Source: an uncultured Catenibacterium sp. (GTDB lineage: Bacteria > Bacillota_I > Bacilli_A > Erysipelotrichales > Coprobacillaceae). From it: a DNA stretch of 21,088 nt. A program made the translations under genes and the position numbers. Shown here piece by piece: positions 1 through 8,740 of the stretch. The stretch lies in NCBI GenBank assembly GCA_900764725.1, contig CAAFPB010000107.1:1-21088 (forward strand). Direction: 5' to 3'. The notes beneath the pieces are model-generated. The model was not told the origin of the DNA. It made no database searches and saw only the letters and a program-made list of their open reading frames with translations. Every line of letters starts with the position of its first letter. The stretch's first letter is position 1.

Positions 1-358
1 GTGCATCTAATACACGTAAGTTTCTCTTCTTACCTTCTTCATATATTCTTTGATCTAGTGTAGGAGATGTAGTCGTCATATCGATAAGATAAGTTCCTTC
101 CTTCACTGAATCTAGAATGTTGTTTTCATTAAAATAAACTTCTTCTACGTCCTGTGGAAAACCTACAATAGTCATAACTGCATCTACATCTTTCACACAA
201 TCATGAATCGTAGAATGAAGTGTTGCACCTTTCTCTACTAAAGAAGTCACCTTTTCTGGATGTCTTGCATAAATATGCATTTCATATCCTGCATCTATTA
301 AATGACCTGCCATAGGTAAACCCATGATTCCTAAACCAATAAACCCAATCTTTTTCAT
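1..358 (-). CDS. NAD-dependent beta-hydroxyacid dehydrogenase (HIBADH/GarR family), C-terminus outside window
   Basis: Only the first 119 codons are present; the gene runs off the left edge. The product begins MKKIGFIGLGIMGLPMAGHL, a Rossmann fold with the GLGIMG dinucleotide loop at residues 8-13. At about residues 93-98 it has DMTTTSP, matching the substrate-binding signature (DxSTxSP) of the 3-hydroxyisobutyrate / tartronate-semialdehyde reductase family. These enzymes interconvert 3-hydroxyacids and semialdehydes with NAD(P). The substrate cannot be read from this fragment because the catalytic lysine lies in the missing half. The ATG overlaps the TGA of the upstream flavoprotein gene by four bases (ATGA), so the two are translationally coupled. 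It is the third gene of a minus-strand operon that starts at the HAD phosphatase. Family call is firm; exact substrate unknown. Confidence 0.85.
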   Translation of the reverse strand, partial: MKKIGFIGLGIMGLPMAGHLIDAGYEMHIYARHPEKVTSLVEKGATLHSTIHDCVKDVDAVMTIVGFPQDVEEVYFNENNILDSVKEGTYLIDMTTTSPTLDQRIYEEGKKRNLRVLDA

Positions 359-918
359 CTTATATGTTCCTTTCCTATCATATACTGTATATCTAATTCT
401 AAGATATTCACATTATCTATCATTTGATCAGTAATATCTACCTTCTGTGTAGGACAAAGTGTATAAACTAATGTATTTAATACTTCTTTCTTTATCTCTT
501 TATTCTCTACCTCTTCTAATATACCTAATACATATACTGAACGATGATTGTGTGTTCTCTTTTCTTCATTAATACCACAATCTTCTACGACAGTATAACT
601 GACCTGTTTCCCTACACCATTGATCTTATAACCTATCTTTGATGTATGGAAATAGAGCTTACCATTCATATAAACATGATCCAAAGGAACACTATAGGGT
701 ACTTCATCAAAGAATGAAAGAACACCATATGATATCTTATGAAGTATATTCACTGATTCATTATAGTTTAACAGCTGTTTTGTTTTTCTCATCTTCCCTG
801 GTACTTTAAAAGGAAGTAGTGATTCCCAATCATCACTATAATGCATACAATGATCACTTAATGGCATATCATCCTTCACAATAGTCAAACCATCCTCAAA
901 TCTGTATAAGTAATCCAT
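355..918 (-). CDS. Pyridoxamine 5'-phosphate oxidase-like (NimA-type) flavoprotein
   Basis: About 187 residues. The C-terminal 145 or so form a split-barrel FMN-binding domain of the pyridoxamine-phosphate-oxidase superfamily, NimA-like branch. The visible signature is GVLSFF...PYSVPLDHVYMNGKLYFHT, a beta hairpin that in this family lines the flavin. Members include small flavin reductases and nitroimidazole reductases, but the true substrate is unknown and I do not infer drug resistance. The first 40 residues before MRKTKQLLNY are an extension not usual in the family. Start choice: an in-frame ATG at 924 has GGAGG directly touching it, whereas the ATG at 918 lies six bases after the same GGAGG, so 918 is preferred. 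The 5' end overlaps the end of the HAD gene by 23 bases and the 3' end overlaps the dehydrogenase start by four, so all three form one operon. Confidence 0.75.
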   Translation of the reverse strand: MDYLYRFEDGLTIVKDDMPLSDHCMHYSDDWESLLPFKVPGKMRKTKQLLNYNESVNILHKISYGVLSFFDEVPYSVPLDHVYMNGKLYFHTSKIGYKINGVGKQVSYTVVEDCGINEEKRTHNHRSVYVLGILEEVENKEIKKEVLNTLVYTLCPTQKVDITDQMIDNVNILELDIQYMIGKEHIR

Positions 919-1714
919 CTTCATCCTCCATCATTTTCTGTATTGTCTTCATCACACCATCATGATCATTATCTTCTTCAGTCACGAAACGTGCTTTACT
1001 TTTAATAAAGTGATCTGCATTCTTCATTGCATAACTATAGTATGCATGCTTAAACATTGGCAGATCATTATCAGAATCTCCAAAGACCATTGTTTCTTCT
1101 TCTGATATACCTAGTTTCTTTTGTAAGAAGACGACACTATCCGCTTTAGACTGTCCCTTCTTATTCATATCAATCCAACAATCTCCTGAAGGTTTCACTT
1201 CAAAACCTTTAATACAAGACAAAGGACCTTCTAAACAGTTCTTTACTGGATCAATAGGATCACAAACTGTAATTTTGAATATATCATCATCAATATCTTC
1301 TAATGTATCTACATAAGTAATACTAAAGTGACTCGTATGCTTACTTATAAGTTCTTTATCTTTATTAAATGCATACATAGCCTTCTTACCACTCAACATA
1401 GGAGCTATGCCAATAAGCGTATTCACATAGTTTGTAAGCTTATACACATCTTCTTTATTCATATAATCTGCCAGTAGTGTATCACCGTTATGTTGTATAT
1501 AGCCTCCATTTTCAGCCATAAGATATATAGTCTTATTACCCTCAAAATACTTCTTCACTTCTCCCATTTGTCTTCCCGATGAAATCGCAAAAACAATATT
1601 TCTATCATACAATTCTTGGTATATTTGATTGAAATGTGGAGGTAAATTCTTCTGATTATCCAACAAAGTACCGTCCATATCACAAATAATCATCTTAATT
1701 TGTGTAAAATTCAT
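896..1714 (-). CDS. Cof-type HAD-IIB family phosphatase
   Basis: 272 residues, normal length for Cof-type haloacid-dehalogenase phosphatases, soluble cytoplasmic enzymes that remove phosphate from sugar phosphates, nucleotides or cofactors. All four HAD motifs are visible. Motif I is DMDGT with nucleophile D12 and acid D14. Motif II is the SSGR at residues 45-48. Motif III is probably K190 in GQSKAD. Motif IV is GDSDND at residues 212-217 with D213 and D217. The central alpha/beta cap of subclass IIB lies between motifs II and III. The start is supported by GAGGTG seven bases upstream. It is the first gene of a three-gene minus-strand operon transcribed from a clear promoter at 1735-1763, divergent from a GntR regulator. 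The physiological substrate cannot be predicted from sequence. Confidence 0.9.
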   Translation of the reverse strand: MNFTQIKMIICDMDGTLLDNQKNLPPHFNQIYQELYDRNIVFAISSGRQMGEVKKYFEGNKTIYLMAENGGYIQHNGDTLLADYMNKEDVYKLTNYVNTLIGIAPMLSGKKAMYAFNKDKELISKHTSHFSITYVDTLEDIDDDIFKITVCDPIDPVKNCLEGPLSCIKGFEVKPSGDCWIDMNKKGQSKADSVVFLQKKLGISEEETMVFGDSDNDLPMFKHAYYSYAMKNADHFIKSKARFVTEEDNDHDGVMKTIQKMMEDEDGLLIQI

Positions 1715-1734
1715 ACTTTTTCACCTCAAAATGC

Positions 1735-1763
1735 ATTATATCACTATTTTCATACTAGACCAA
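1735..1763 (-). promoter_or_regulatory. Sigma-A-type promoter of the HAD/flavoprotein/dehydrogenase operon
   Basis: Read on the minus strand, TTGGTC (1763-1758) and a perfect TATAAT (1740-1735) are separated by exactly 17 bases. Transcription would start near 1728, giving a short leader before the ATG at 1714. The -35 overlaps the half-site TGGTCTAG, which resembles one arm of operators bound by GntR/UTRA regulators of the NagR/DasR type. The other arm is not conserved, so regulation by the adjacent GntR gene is only an inference. Confidence 0.7.
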
Positions 1764-1803
1764 AAAGTTAGGTTATGTTAATATGTGGGCGGTGATGAAA
1801 AAA

Positions 1804-2499
1804 ATGTCTAAATATCAAGAAGTTGTGGAAGATATTATCCGCAAAATAGAAACAAATGAATATACTGATAAGCTACCAACAGAAGATCAGTTAATTGAAC
1901 AGTATCAGGTAAGTAGAAATACTATTAGAAATGCGATTCGTACTTTAAAGAAACAAGGTACCCTATTCTCTATTCAGGGAAGTGGTGTATTTGTACGTCA
2001 TACAAGAGATGATGATTCTTTATGGATGAATGGTTCACGTGGTATTACTGAAAATGCCCCACGTCATAAGATTACAACTGACGTCAAGGGATTCCATATT
2101 ATGATGGCTGGAGAAGAACTATCTAAACGTATGCAATGTGAACTCACTACACCTATCTATTATATTGAAAGAGTAAGAAAGATGGATGGTGTACCAATGG
2201 CTATTGAATATACTTACTACAACAAAGATCTTGTACCTTCACTTGATCGTCGTATTGCGAGTCAATCAATCTATACTTATATTAAGAATGATTTAAAGTT
2301 AAGTATTGGTTTTGCGGATAAGTATTTCCATGTTAAACAATTAAGTGCACAGGAAGCTTCTATTCTAGGATTAGAAGAAGGTAGTCCTGCATTAGAAGTA
2401 GAAGATTATGTACATCTTTCTAATGGACAGTTATTTAATGTGTCTCGTATTGTATATAACTATAAGACAACTCATTTCTATGCATCTAATGTAGACTAA
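1804..2499 (+). CDS. GntR-family transcriptional regulator, HutC/UTRA subfamily
   Basis: About 231 residues from the chosen start. The N-terminus is a winged helix-turn-helix. KLPTEDQLIEQYQVSRNTIR is the typical GntR recognition region, followed by the wing GSGVFVR. The C-terminal 140 residues match a UTRA effector-binding domain (YYIERVRKMDGVPMAIEYTY, then the EEGSPALEVE segment), a fold that binds sugar phosphates or similar small ligands in NagR, TreR and HutC relatives. Three in-frame ATGs exist (1783, 1795, 1804). The last is preferred because GGTGA lies eight bases upstream, while the first lacks a good ribosome binding site; the residue difference is small. It diverges from the HAD operon, the usual arrangement for a local regulator, and ends in its own terminator. 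The ligand is not predictable. Confidence 0.88.
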   Translation: MSKYQEVVEDIIRKIETNEYTDKLPTEDQLIEQYQVSRNTIRNAIRTLKKQGTLFSIQGSGVFVRHTRDDDSLWMNGSRGITENAPRHKITTDVKGFHIMMAGEELSKRMQCELTTPIYYIERVRKMDGVPMAIEYTYYNKDLVPSLDRRIASQSIYTYIKNDLKLSIGFADKYFHVKQLSAQEASILGLEEGSPALEVEDYVHLSNGQLFNVSRIVYNYKTTHFYASNVD

Positions 2500-2527
2500 A
2501 AAAAGAACCTCGAAAGGTTCTTTTTTC
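2500..2527 (+). terminator. Rho-independent terminator of the GntR gene
   Basis: AAGAACCT (2503-2510), loop CGAA, AGGTTCTT (2515-2522), then a T run to 2526. The A run on the 5' side means it could also work in the opposite direction. Confidence 0.9.
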
Positions 2528-2780
2528 TTATCTAGAGGCAATATGCAGTGAGGAACAATCCGGATTATATATTCGCAGTATTTAGGAATGACAATAAGTT
2601 GATAGGCATTAATTGAGAAATGGTTTTATAATATTTTGTCCTTCTGCACTTCAAGCAGTCATTTATTTGCGTTCTAGATTCTATGGGTATTATAGTACGT
2701 ATGCGCTTGCATTTCAATATTAATACCAATAATTTTTATGTATTTTTTAATTTTGATAATGATATAAGGAGGTTTTTAGT
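2528..2780. other. Intergenic region with no gene recognised
   Basis: About 250 bases between the GntR terminator and the M48 protease. I see no open frame with a ribosome binding site and no recognisable RNA element. Its last 60 bases are very AT-rich. A weak -10-like GATAAT sits about 20 bases upstream of the protease ATG, and AGGAGG precedes the ATG. A convincing -35/-10 pair could not be fixed. Confidence 0.5.
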
Positions 2781-4064
2781 ATGAAATTGTTGATTTTTAT
2801 TATTATCTTGTTCCAAACAGGGTATCGATTTGTATTAGATGGTATAAAGAATAGACAACGAAAGAAACCATTACCTATTGAAGTGAGTGAAATATATGAT
2901 AAGAAGCGTTATGCATCTTTCTTAAGTTATGAGAAGGATTATGATCATATGAAGTTATGTAATAGGTTATTTACAGTATTAGTGTATGTATTTTACTTAT
3001 TTTCTCCTTTCTTACCTTATATAGATACACTTCCTTTAAATGTGTATACACGTTTCTTTGTGACAGTACTTAGTATATCTCTGATTAATAGAGTAGTAAG
3101 TGTATTCTTTGATTATTATACAACGTTTAAGATAGAAGAGAAGTATGGTAAGAATAAAAAGACATTAAAGGTGTTTATAAAAGATGAAGTCGTAGAAACA
3201 GTATTAGAACTTGTTCTTTCTTTCATCCTTTATATACCATGTCTTTATATTCTTGAACATATTGTGGAATGGACAAACCACTTTTCTATTACTTATACAC
3301 AATCCTTAATATTATGTTTAGGACTATTAGGTGTTGGTTTTATCCTCTATTTAATTGTATTAGGAATCAGTTTTATGTATTTAAGAGTTCAATATACATT
3401 TACTGAATTAGAAGACAATGAGTTAAGACAAAAAATAGAGGAACTGATGAAAGATTGTCCTAAGAAAGTCAAACATATTAAAGTCTATAATGAATCTAAG
3501 AAGTCTACTGGTAAGAATGCCTTCCTATTAAAGATGTTATGGTATAAGGAGTTTGGAATCGCGGATAACTTCCTTGATGAAAATTCTGAAGGAGAACTAC
3601 TTGCAGTCCTTTCTCATGAAATAGGACATCTCAAACATAAGAAGAATATCTTCAACTACATAAAGTATATTGTATTATGTGCTCTATTTATATGTTTAGT
3701 CTATGTGATTCCTCATGGTGAGTTATGTATTGTATTATCAGAAAGAGTATTAGAAAGCTTTGGACTTATTCATATGAACTATGATGTGATCTTTACATGT
3801 TTAGGTGTGATCATCTCCCCTATTATGTATGTATGCTCTGTATTTATGAATTATGTATCAAGAAGAGAAGAATATGAAGCAGATGATCAGGCAGTACATA
3901 ATGGTTATGGAGAAGAATTAATTACTACATTTAAGCGTATTTCTAATGATGAACTGATAGATGTGTATCCTGCAGACTTTATTGAATATACCTCTTATGA
4001 TCATCCAGGTATGTATCACCGTATTAAGCATATACAAGAAGAAATGAGAAATCGAAAGCCGTAA
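2781..4064 (+). CDS. Integral membrane M48 (Ste24/HtpX-like) zinc metallopeptidase
   Basis: 427 residues, in the size range of Ste24/CAAX-protease-1 homologues. Hydrophobic segments appear near residues 1-15, 60-82, 90-112, 140-165, 175-205, 295-315 and 340-360, so the protein is polytopic. The zinc site is HEIGH at residues 279-283 (ligands H279 and H283, catalytic E280). The third ligand is in RREEYEAD at residues 361-368 (E364), the form used in Ste24 relatives. Bacterial members cleave membrane or misfolded proteins in the cytoplasmic membrane; prenylated substrates are not expected here, so a quality-control role is inference. The start has a strong AGGAGG. It appears monocistronic: an intergenic region of about 250 bases lies before it and a terminator overlaps its stop codon. 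Confidence 0.88.
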   Translation: MKLLIFIIILFQTGYRFVLDGIKNRQRKKPLPIEVSEIYDKKRYASFLSYEKDYDHMKLCNRLFTVLVYVFYLFSPFLPYIDTLPLNVYTRFFVTVLSISLINRVVSVFFDYYTTFKIEEKYGKNKKTLKVFIKDEVVETVLELVLSFILYIPCLYILEHIVEWTNHFSITYTQSLILCLGLLGVGFILYLIVLGISFMYLRVQYTFTELEDNELRQKIEELMKDCPKKVKHIKVYNESKKSTGKNAFLLKMLWYKEFGIADNFLDENSEGELLAVLSHEIGHLKHKKNIFNYIKYIVLCALFICLVYVIPHGELCIVLSERVLESFGLIHMNYDVIFTCLGVIISPIMYVCSVFMNYVSRREEYEADDQAVHNGYGEELITTFKRISNDELIDVYPADFIEYTSYDHPGMYHRIKHIQEEMRNRKP

Positions 4065-4078
4065 AGGCTTTCTTTTTT
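4054..4078 (+). terminator. Terminator of the M48 protease gene, overlapping the stop codon
   Basis: GAAAGCC (4054-4060), loop GTAAA, GGCTTTC (4066-4072) and six T. The stop codon TAA (4062-4064) sits in the loop, so the last codons of the gene form the 5' arm. Confidence 0.9.
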
Positions 4079-4127
4079 ATGTTATATTTCGCTTAATAGA
4101 AGTTATGTGGTATATATTTTCGTTTAA

Positions 4128-4141
4128 TCATAAAATTATGA
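4128..4141. promoter_or_regulatory. Palindrome upstream of the gltBD promoter, possible operator
   Basis: TCATAAAATTATGA is a 6+6 inverted repeat with a central AA. Its centre lies about 70 bases before the predicted gltB transcription start. LysR-type regulators such as GltC bind dyads near -64, so the position fits, but AT-rich palindromes also occur by chance. A second pair, TTTTATCA (4145-4152) and TGATAAAA (4178-4185), flanks and overlaps the -35. Confidence 0.35.
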
Positions 4142-4170
4142 AAGTTTTATCACTTTTATAACAATTTTTC

Positions 4171-4199
4171 TTTACAATGATAAAAATATTTTGTACTAT
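4171..4199 (+). promoter_or_regulatory. Sigma-A-type promoter of gltBD
   Basis: TTTACA (4171-4176), 17-base spacer, TACTAT (4194-4199). Transcription would start near 4206, giving a leader of about 20 bases with AGGAGGTG before the ATG at 4227. The -10 lies inside the upstream in-frame extension of gltB, which therefore cannot be coding. Confidence 0.75.
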
Positions 4200-4226
4200 A
4201 GTTTCACTTATATAGGAGGTGTGTGC

Positions 4227-7200
4227 ATGAACAAAGGTTTATATGATTCATCTTTTGAACATGATAACTGTGGTATTGGTGCAGTTGTTAATATCAAAGG
4301 TGTAAAAACGCATATGACAGTATCAAATGCGTTAAAGATTGTAGAACAGTTAGAGCATAGAGCAGGTAAGGATGCAAAGGGAGAAACAGGTGATGGTGTT
4401 GGTATCCTCACACAGATCCCTTATACATTCTTTAAGAAGAGTGTAAAGGATTTCCAGTTACCTAAGGAAGGTCATTATGGTGTAGGTCAGTTCTTCTTCC
4501 CTATGAATGAACTTGAAAGACATCAGGCTATGACTATGTTTGAAAAGATTATTACTAAGGAAGGTATGACTTTCCTTGGATGGAGAAAGGTAGAAACACA
4601 TAAAGAGGTATTAGGTACTAAAGCGATTGATGCGATGCCTTATATTATGCAGGGGTTTGTAAAGAAACCTGATGATTGTGAAGTAGGTCTTCCTTTTGAT
4701 CGTCTTCTTTATCAAGCAAGAAGAATTTTTGAACAGAGTAATGAAAATACTTATGTATGTTCATTGTCTAGCCGTACTATTGTATATAAAGGTATGTTCC
4801 TTGTAGGACAGTTAAGAAGCTTCTTTGGTGATTTACAGGATGAAGATTATAAGAGTGCGATCGCATTAGTGCATTCTCGTTTCTCTACTAATACAAATCC
4901 ATCATGGCAAAGAGCACATCCAAACCGCTTTATTGTCCACAATGGTGAAATTAATACAATTAGAGGTAATGCGAACAACATGCTTTCTCGTGAAGAAAAC
5001 ATGAAGAGTGATGTATTAGATACAGAAAAGGTATTCCCTGTTGTAGATGTAAATGGTTCAGATTCAGCGATGTTGGATAACACATTAGAATTCTTAGTTA
5101 TGAGTGGTATGGAACTTCCTCGTGCTGTAATGATGTGTATTCCAGAACCATGGGAAAATAATCCTTCTATGTCTAAAAAGAAGAAGGACTTCTATGCTTA
5201 TAACGCTACAGTGATGGAACCTTGGGATGGGCCAGCTTCTATTTTATTCTCTGATGGTGAATTAATGGGTGCTGTACTTGATAGAAATGGTTTAAGACCT
5301 TCTCGTTATTATATTACTAAGGACTCTTATTTAATCTTATCTTCTGAAGTAGGTTCTTTAGAAATCCCTACAGAAGATATTGTAGTAAAGGATCGTTTAC
5401 GTCCTGGTAAAATGCTTCTTGTAGATACTAAGAAGGGTGTTCTTATTAATGATGATGAGTTAAAGAGCTACTATGCACAAAAGGAACCTTATGGTGAATG
5501 GCTTGATTCACATCTAACATATTTAAAGGATTTAAAGATTCCTAATGAAAGAGTAGAAGTCATTAGTGATGAAAAGTTAGAAACATTACAGACTGCTTTT
5601 GGTTATAAGTATGAAGATATTAAAGATTATATTATTCCAATGGCAACAAATGGTAGTGAACCTATTATCGCTATGGGTAATGATGCACCTCTTGCCGCTA
5701 TGAGTACTATGCATCAGCCACTCTTTAATTACTTTAAACAGTTATTTGCCCAGGTTACTAACCCTCCTATCGATTCTATTCGTGAAGAGATTGTGACATC
5801 TACTTCATTAGATATTGGTACTGAAGGAAATATCTTAAATGATTCACCTGATAACTGTCGTTTATTACATATTCATAATCCTATTCTTACTAATACAGAT
5901 ATTCTTAAGTTAAAGCATCTTCATACAGATGATTTTGAAAGTGAAACTATTTCTACACTTTATTATAAGAATACATCACTTAAAAAGGCTTTAGATCATC
6001 TCTTTATTGAAGTAGATAAGGCTTATCATCGTGGTGCCAATATTATTATTCTTTCAGACCGTGGTGTGGATGATAACCATTGTGCTATTCCAGCACTACT
6101 TGCAGTGGCAAGTGTTAACTCTTATTTAGTACGTACTAAGAAGAGAATGAAGATGGCTTTAATTATTGAATCTGGTGAAACAAGAGAAGTACATCATTTT
6201 GCAACATTACTTGGTTATGGTGCAAGTGCTATTAATGCATATCTTGTTCAGGATACAATTCATCAGGCTGTAGAAGATGGTTTATTAGAAAAGGATTATT
6301 ATGCTGCAGTAGAAGATTATAATCATGCTGTACTTTCTGGTATTGTCAAGATTGCATCTAAGATGGGTATTTCTACTTTACAGTCTTATCGTGGTTCTCA
6401 GAACTTTGAAGCAATTGGTATTTCTAAAGAAGTCATTGATACATACTTCCCTCATACAGTAAGTAGAGTTGAAGGTATTACTTTAAAGGATATTGAAGCT
6501 GATATAAACGCATTACATAATCAGGCTTTTGATCCTCTTGGATATGATGTAAATCCTACACTTGATTCTGGAGGATTCCATAAAGAAAGAAGTCATAAAG
6601 AAAACCATCTTTATAACCCTAAAACAATTCATTTATTACAACAAGCAACACGTTTAGGTGATTATAAGTTATTCAAAGAATTCTCTGAAACTATTGGTCA
6701 AGAAGAAGAAGGTATCAACTTACGTGGTTTATTAGACTTTGATTTCAGTAAGAGAAAACCTATTCCTCTAGAAGAAGTAGAACCTGTAGAAAACATTGTG
6801 AAACGTTTTAAGACAGGTGCTATGAGTTATGGTTCTATTTCTAAAGAAGCACATGAAACAATGGCTATCGCTATGAATAGATTACATGGTAAGAGTAACT
6901 CTGGTGAAGGTGGAGAAGATGCAGAACGTTTTGTGACTCGTCCTAATGGTGATTCTACATGTTCAGCAATTAAACAGGTAGCCAGTGGTCGTTTTGGTGT
7001 AACAAGTGAATATTTATGTTCAGCTAGTGAAATACAGATCAAGATGGCTCAGGGTGCTAAACCTGGTGAAGGTGGACACTTACCTGCTGGTAAGGTTTAT
7101 CCTTGGATTGCGAAAACACGTCATAGTACTCCAGGTGTATCATTAATCTCACCACCACCTCATCATGATATTTATTCTATTGAAGACTTAGCTCAGTTGA

Positions 7201-8738
7201 TTTATGACTTAAAGAATGCGAATGAAGCAGCACGTATTAGTGTTAAGTTAGTATCTGAAGCAGGTGTTGGTACTATTGCCTCAGGTGTTGCGAAAGCAGG
7301 TGCTCAGGTTATTCTTATTTCTGGTTATGATGGTGGTACAGGTGCTGCTCCTAAGAACTCTGTATATAGTGCTGGTCTTCCTTGGGAATTAGGTCTTGCA
7401 GAAGCACATCAGACATTAATCATGAATGATTTAAGAGATCGTGTAGTGATTGAAACAGATGGTAAGTTATTAACTGGTAGAGATCTTGCGATTGCATGTT
7501 TACTTGGTGCAGAAGAATATGGTTTTGCGACAGCACCACTTATTACTATGGGATGCGTAATGATGCGTGTATGTAACTTAGATACATGTCCTGTAGGTGT
7601 TGCGACTCAGAACCCTATCCTACGTAAGAGATTTACAGGCAAACCTGAATATGTAGTAAACTTCATGAAGTTTGTCGCAGAAGAAATGCGTGAATATATG
7701 GCTCAGCTTGGATTTAGAACTATTGATGAAATGGTTGGTCATACTGATTTATTAAAGAAGAAGGATATTGCAGATCAGTATCATATGGACTTATCTAAGA
7801 TCTTAGATAGTACTTATGCGAATGATGCACATAACTGCTTTAATCCAGCTCATGTATATGACTTTAAGTTAAATGAAGTACTTGATACTAAGGTATTATT
7901 AAAGACTCTAGAACAAGCTTCAAAGTCTCATAAGAAGACAGAAGTTTCTGTAGATGTATCTAATACAGACCGTTCATTTGGTACTATTCTTGGTTCTCAT
8001 ATGACTAAGACTTTAGGTAATTTTGTAGAAGATGATTTTATTACAGTACATGCAAGTGGTGCTGGTGGTCAGAGCTTTGGTGCTTTTATTCCTAAGGGAT
8101 TAACACTTGAATTAACAGGTGATTCTAATGACTACTTAGGTAAAGGTTTGTCTGGTGGTAAGATTATTGTGAAGACACCTCATGAAGCAACATTCAAGGC
8201 TGAAGACAATATTATTATTGGTAACGTAGCCTTATATGGTGCAACAAGTGGTGAAGCTTATATCAATGGTGTTGCAGGTGAACGTTTCTGTGTAAGAAAC
8301 TCTGGTGCTAAAGCTGTTGTAGAAGGTGTGGGTGACCATGCATTAGAATATATGACAGGTGGTTTAGTTGTAATTTTAGGTGAAACAGGTAGAAACGTAG
8401 CTGCTGGTATGAGTGGTGGTATTGCGTATATCTATGATCCAAATAATGATCTATATGAAAAACTAAATGGTGCACTTGTAGAATATTCTGAAGTCAATAA
8501 ACCATATGATATTAAGACAGTAAGAGAATTAATTGAAAATCATTATAAGTATACTGGTTCAGAGAAAGCCAAGATGTTCTTAGATGATTTCAAGACATAT
8601 ATTGGTAAGTTTAAGAAGATCATCCCACATGATTATAAGAAGATGATGGACTTAATTGCTTATTATCAGTCACAGGGTCTAGATGAAGATCAGGCTAAAG
8701 TAGAAGCATTTAATGCAGCTATGAAAGGAGGAAAATAG
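4227..8738 (+). CDS. gltB: Glutamate synthase (NADPH) large subunit
   Basis: 1503 residues, full length for the GOGAT alpha subunit. With GltD it converts glutamine plus 2-oxoglutarate to two glutamates, the second half of the GS-GOGAT ammonium assimilation route. Order of domains: class II glutamine amidotransferase (residues 15 to about 420), whose nucleophile C15 follows a 14-residue propeptide in DNCGIGAV; central domain; FMN/2-oxoglutarate synthase barrel (about 800-1200) with KPGEGGHLP and SGYDGGTGAAP; and a C-terminal GXGXG beta-helix (about 1260-1480). The 3Fe-4S cysteines are C1110, C1116 and C1121, with the 6 and 5 spacing of the family. The start at 4227 has AGGAGGTG just upstream and places the nucleophile correctly. 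An in-frame TTG at 4191 has no such support. gltD follows two bases after the stop. Confidence 0.97.
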   Translation: MNKGLYDSSFEHDNCGIGAVVNIKGVKTHMTVSNALKIVEQLEHRAGKDAKGETGDGVGILTQIPYTFFKKSVKDFQLPKEGHYGVGQFFFPMNELERHQAMTMFEKIITKEGMTFLGWRKVETHKEVLGTKAIDAMPYIMQGFVKKPDDCEVGLPFDRLLYQARRIFEQSNENTYVCSLSSRTIVYKGMFLVGQLRSFFGDLQDEDYKSAIALVHSRFSTNTNPSWQRAHPNRFIVHNGEINTIRGNANNMLSREENMKSDVLDTEKVFPVVDVNGSDSAMLDNTLEFLVMSGMELPRAVMMCIPEPWENNPSMSKKKKDFYAYNATVMEPWDGPASILFSDGELMGAVLDRNGLRPSRYYITKDSYLILSSEVGSLEIPTEDIVVKDRLRPGKMLLVDTKKGVLINDDELKSYYAQKEPYGEWLDSHLTYLKDLKIPNERVEVISDEKLETLQTAFGYKYEDIKDYIIPMATNGSEPIIAMGNDAPLAAMSTMHQPLFNYFKQLFAQVTNPPIDSIREEIVTSTSLDIGTEGNILNDSPDNCRLLHIHNPILTNTDILKLKHLHTDDFESETISTLYYKNTSLKKALDHLFIEVDKAYHRGANIIILSDRGVDDNHCAIPALLAVASVNSYLVRTKKRMKMALIIESGETREVHHFATLLGYGASAINAYLVQDTIHQAVEDGLLEKDYYAAVEDYNHAVLSGIVKIASKMGISTLQSYRGSQNFEAIGISKEVIDTYFPHTVSRVEGITLKDIEADINALHNQAFDPLGYDVNPTLDSGGFHKERSHKENHLYNPKTIHLLQQATRLGDYKLFKEFSETIGQEEEGINLRGLLDFDFSKRKPIPLEEVEPVENIVKRFKTGAMSYGSISKEAHETMAIAMNRLHGKSNSGEGGEDAERFVTRPNGDSTCSAIKQVASGRFGVTSEYLCSASEIQIKMAQGAKPGEGGHLPAGKVYPWIAKTRHSTPGVSLISPPPHHDIYSIEDLAQLIYDLKNANEAARISVKLVSEAGVGTIASGVAKAGAQVILISGYDGGTGAAPKNSVYSAGLPWELGLAEAHQTLIMNDLRDRVVIETDGKLLTGRDLAIACLLGAEEYGFATAPLITMGCVMMRVCNLDTCPVGVATQNPILRKRFTGKPEYVVNFMKFVAEEMREYMAQLGFRTIDEMVGHTDLLKKKDIADQYHMDLSKILDSTYANDAHNCFNPAHVYDFKLNEVLDTKVLLKTLEQASKSHKKTEVSVDVSNTDRSFGTILGSHMTKTLGNFVEDDFITVHASGAGGQSFGAFIPKGLTLELTGDSNDYLGKGLSGGKIIVKTPHEATFKAEDNIIIGNVALYGATSGEAYINGVAGERFCVRNSGAKAVVEGVGDHALEYMTGGLVVILGETGRNVAAGMSGGIAYIYDPNNDLYEKLNGALVEYSEVNKPYDIKTVRELIENHYKYTGSEKAKMFLDDFKTYIGKFKKIIPHDYKKMMDLIAYYQSQGLDEDQAKVEAFNAAMKGGK

Positions 8739-8740
8739 TC

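Noticed and set aside
355..918. Nitroimidazole resistance gene (nim)
   Set aside because: The fold is shared by many flavoproteins of unknown function; the sequence gives no reason to claim resistance.
2528..2780. Riboswitch or small RNA in the gap before the protease gene
   Set aside because: I could not find conserved riboswitch motifs or a terminator hairpin before the ATG.
4191..4226. In-frame TTG start adding 12 residues to GltB
   Set aside because: The -10 of the predicted promoter lies inside it, it has no ribosome binding site, and the ATG at 4227 with AGGAGGTG gives the expected short propeptide before the nucleophile cysteine.
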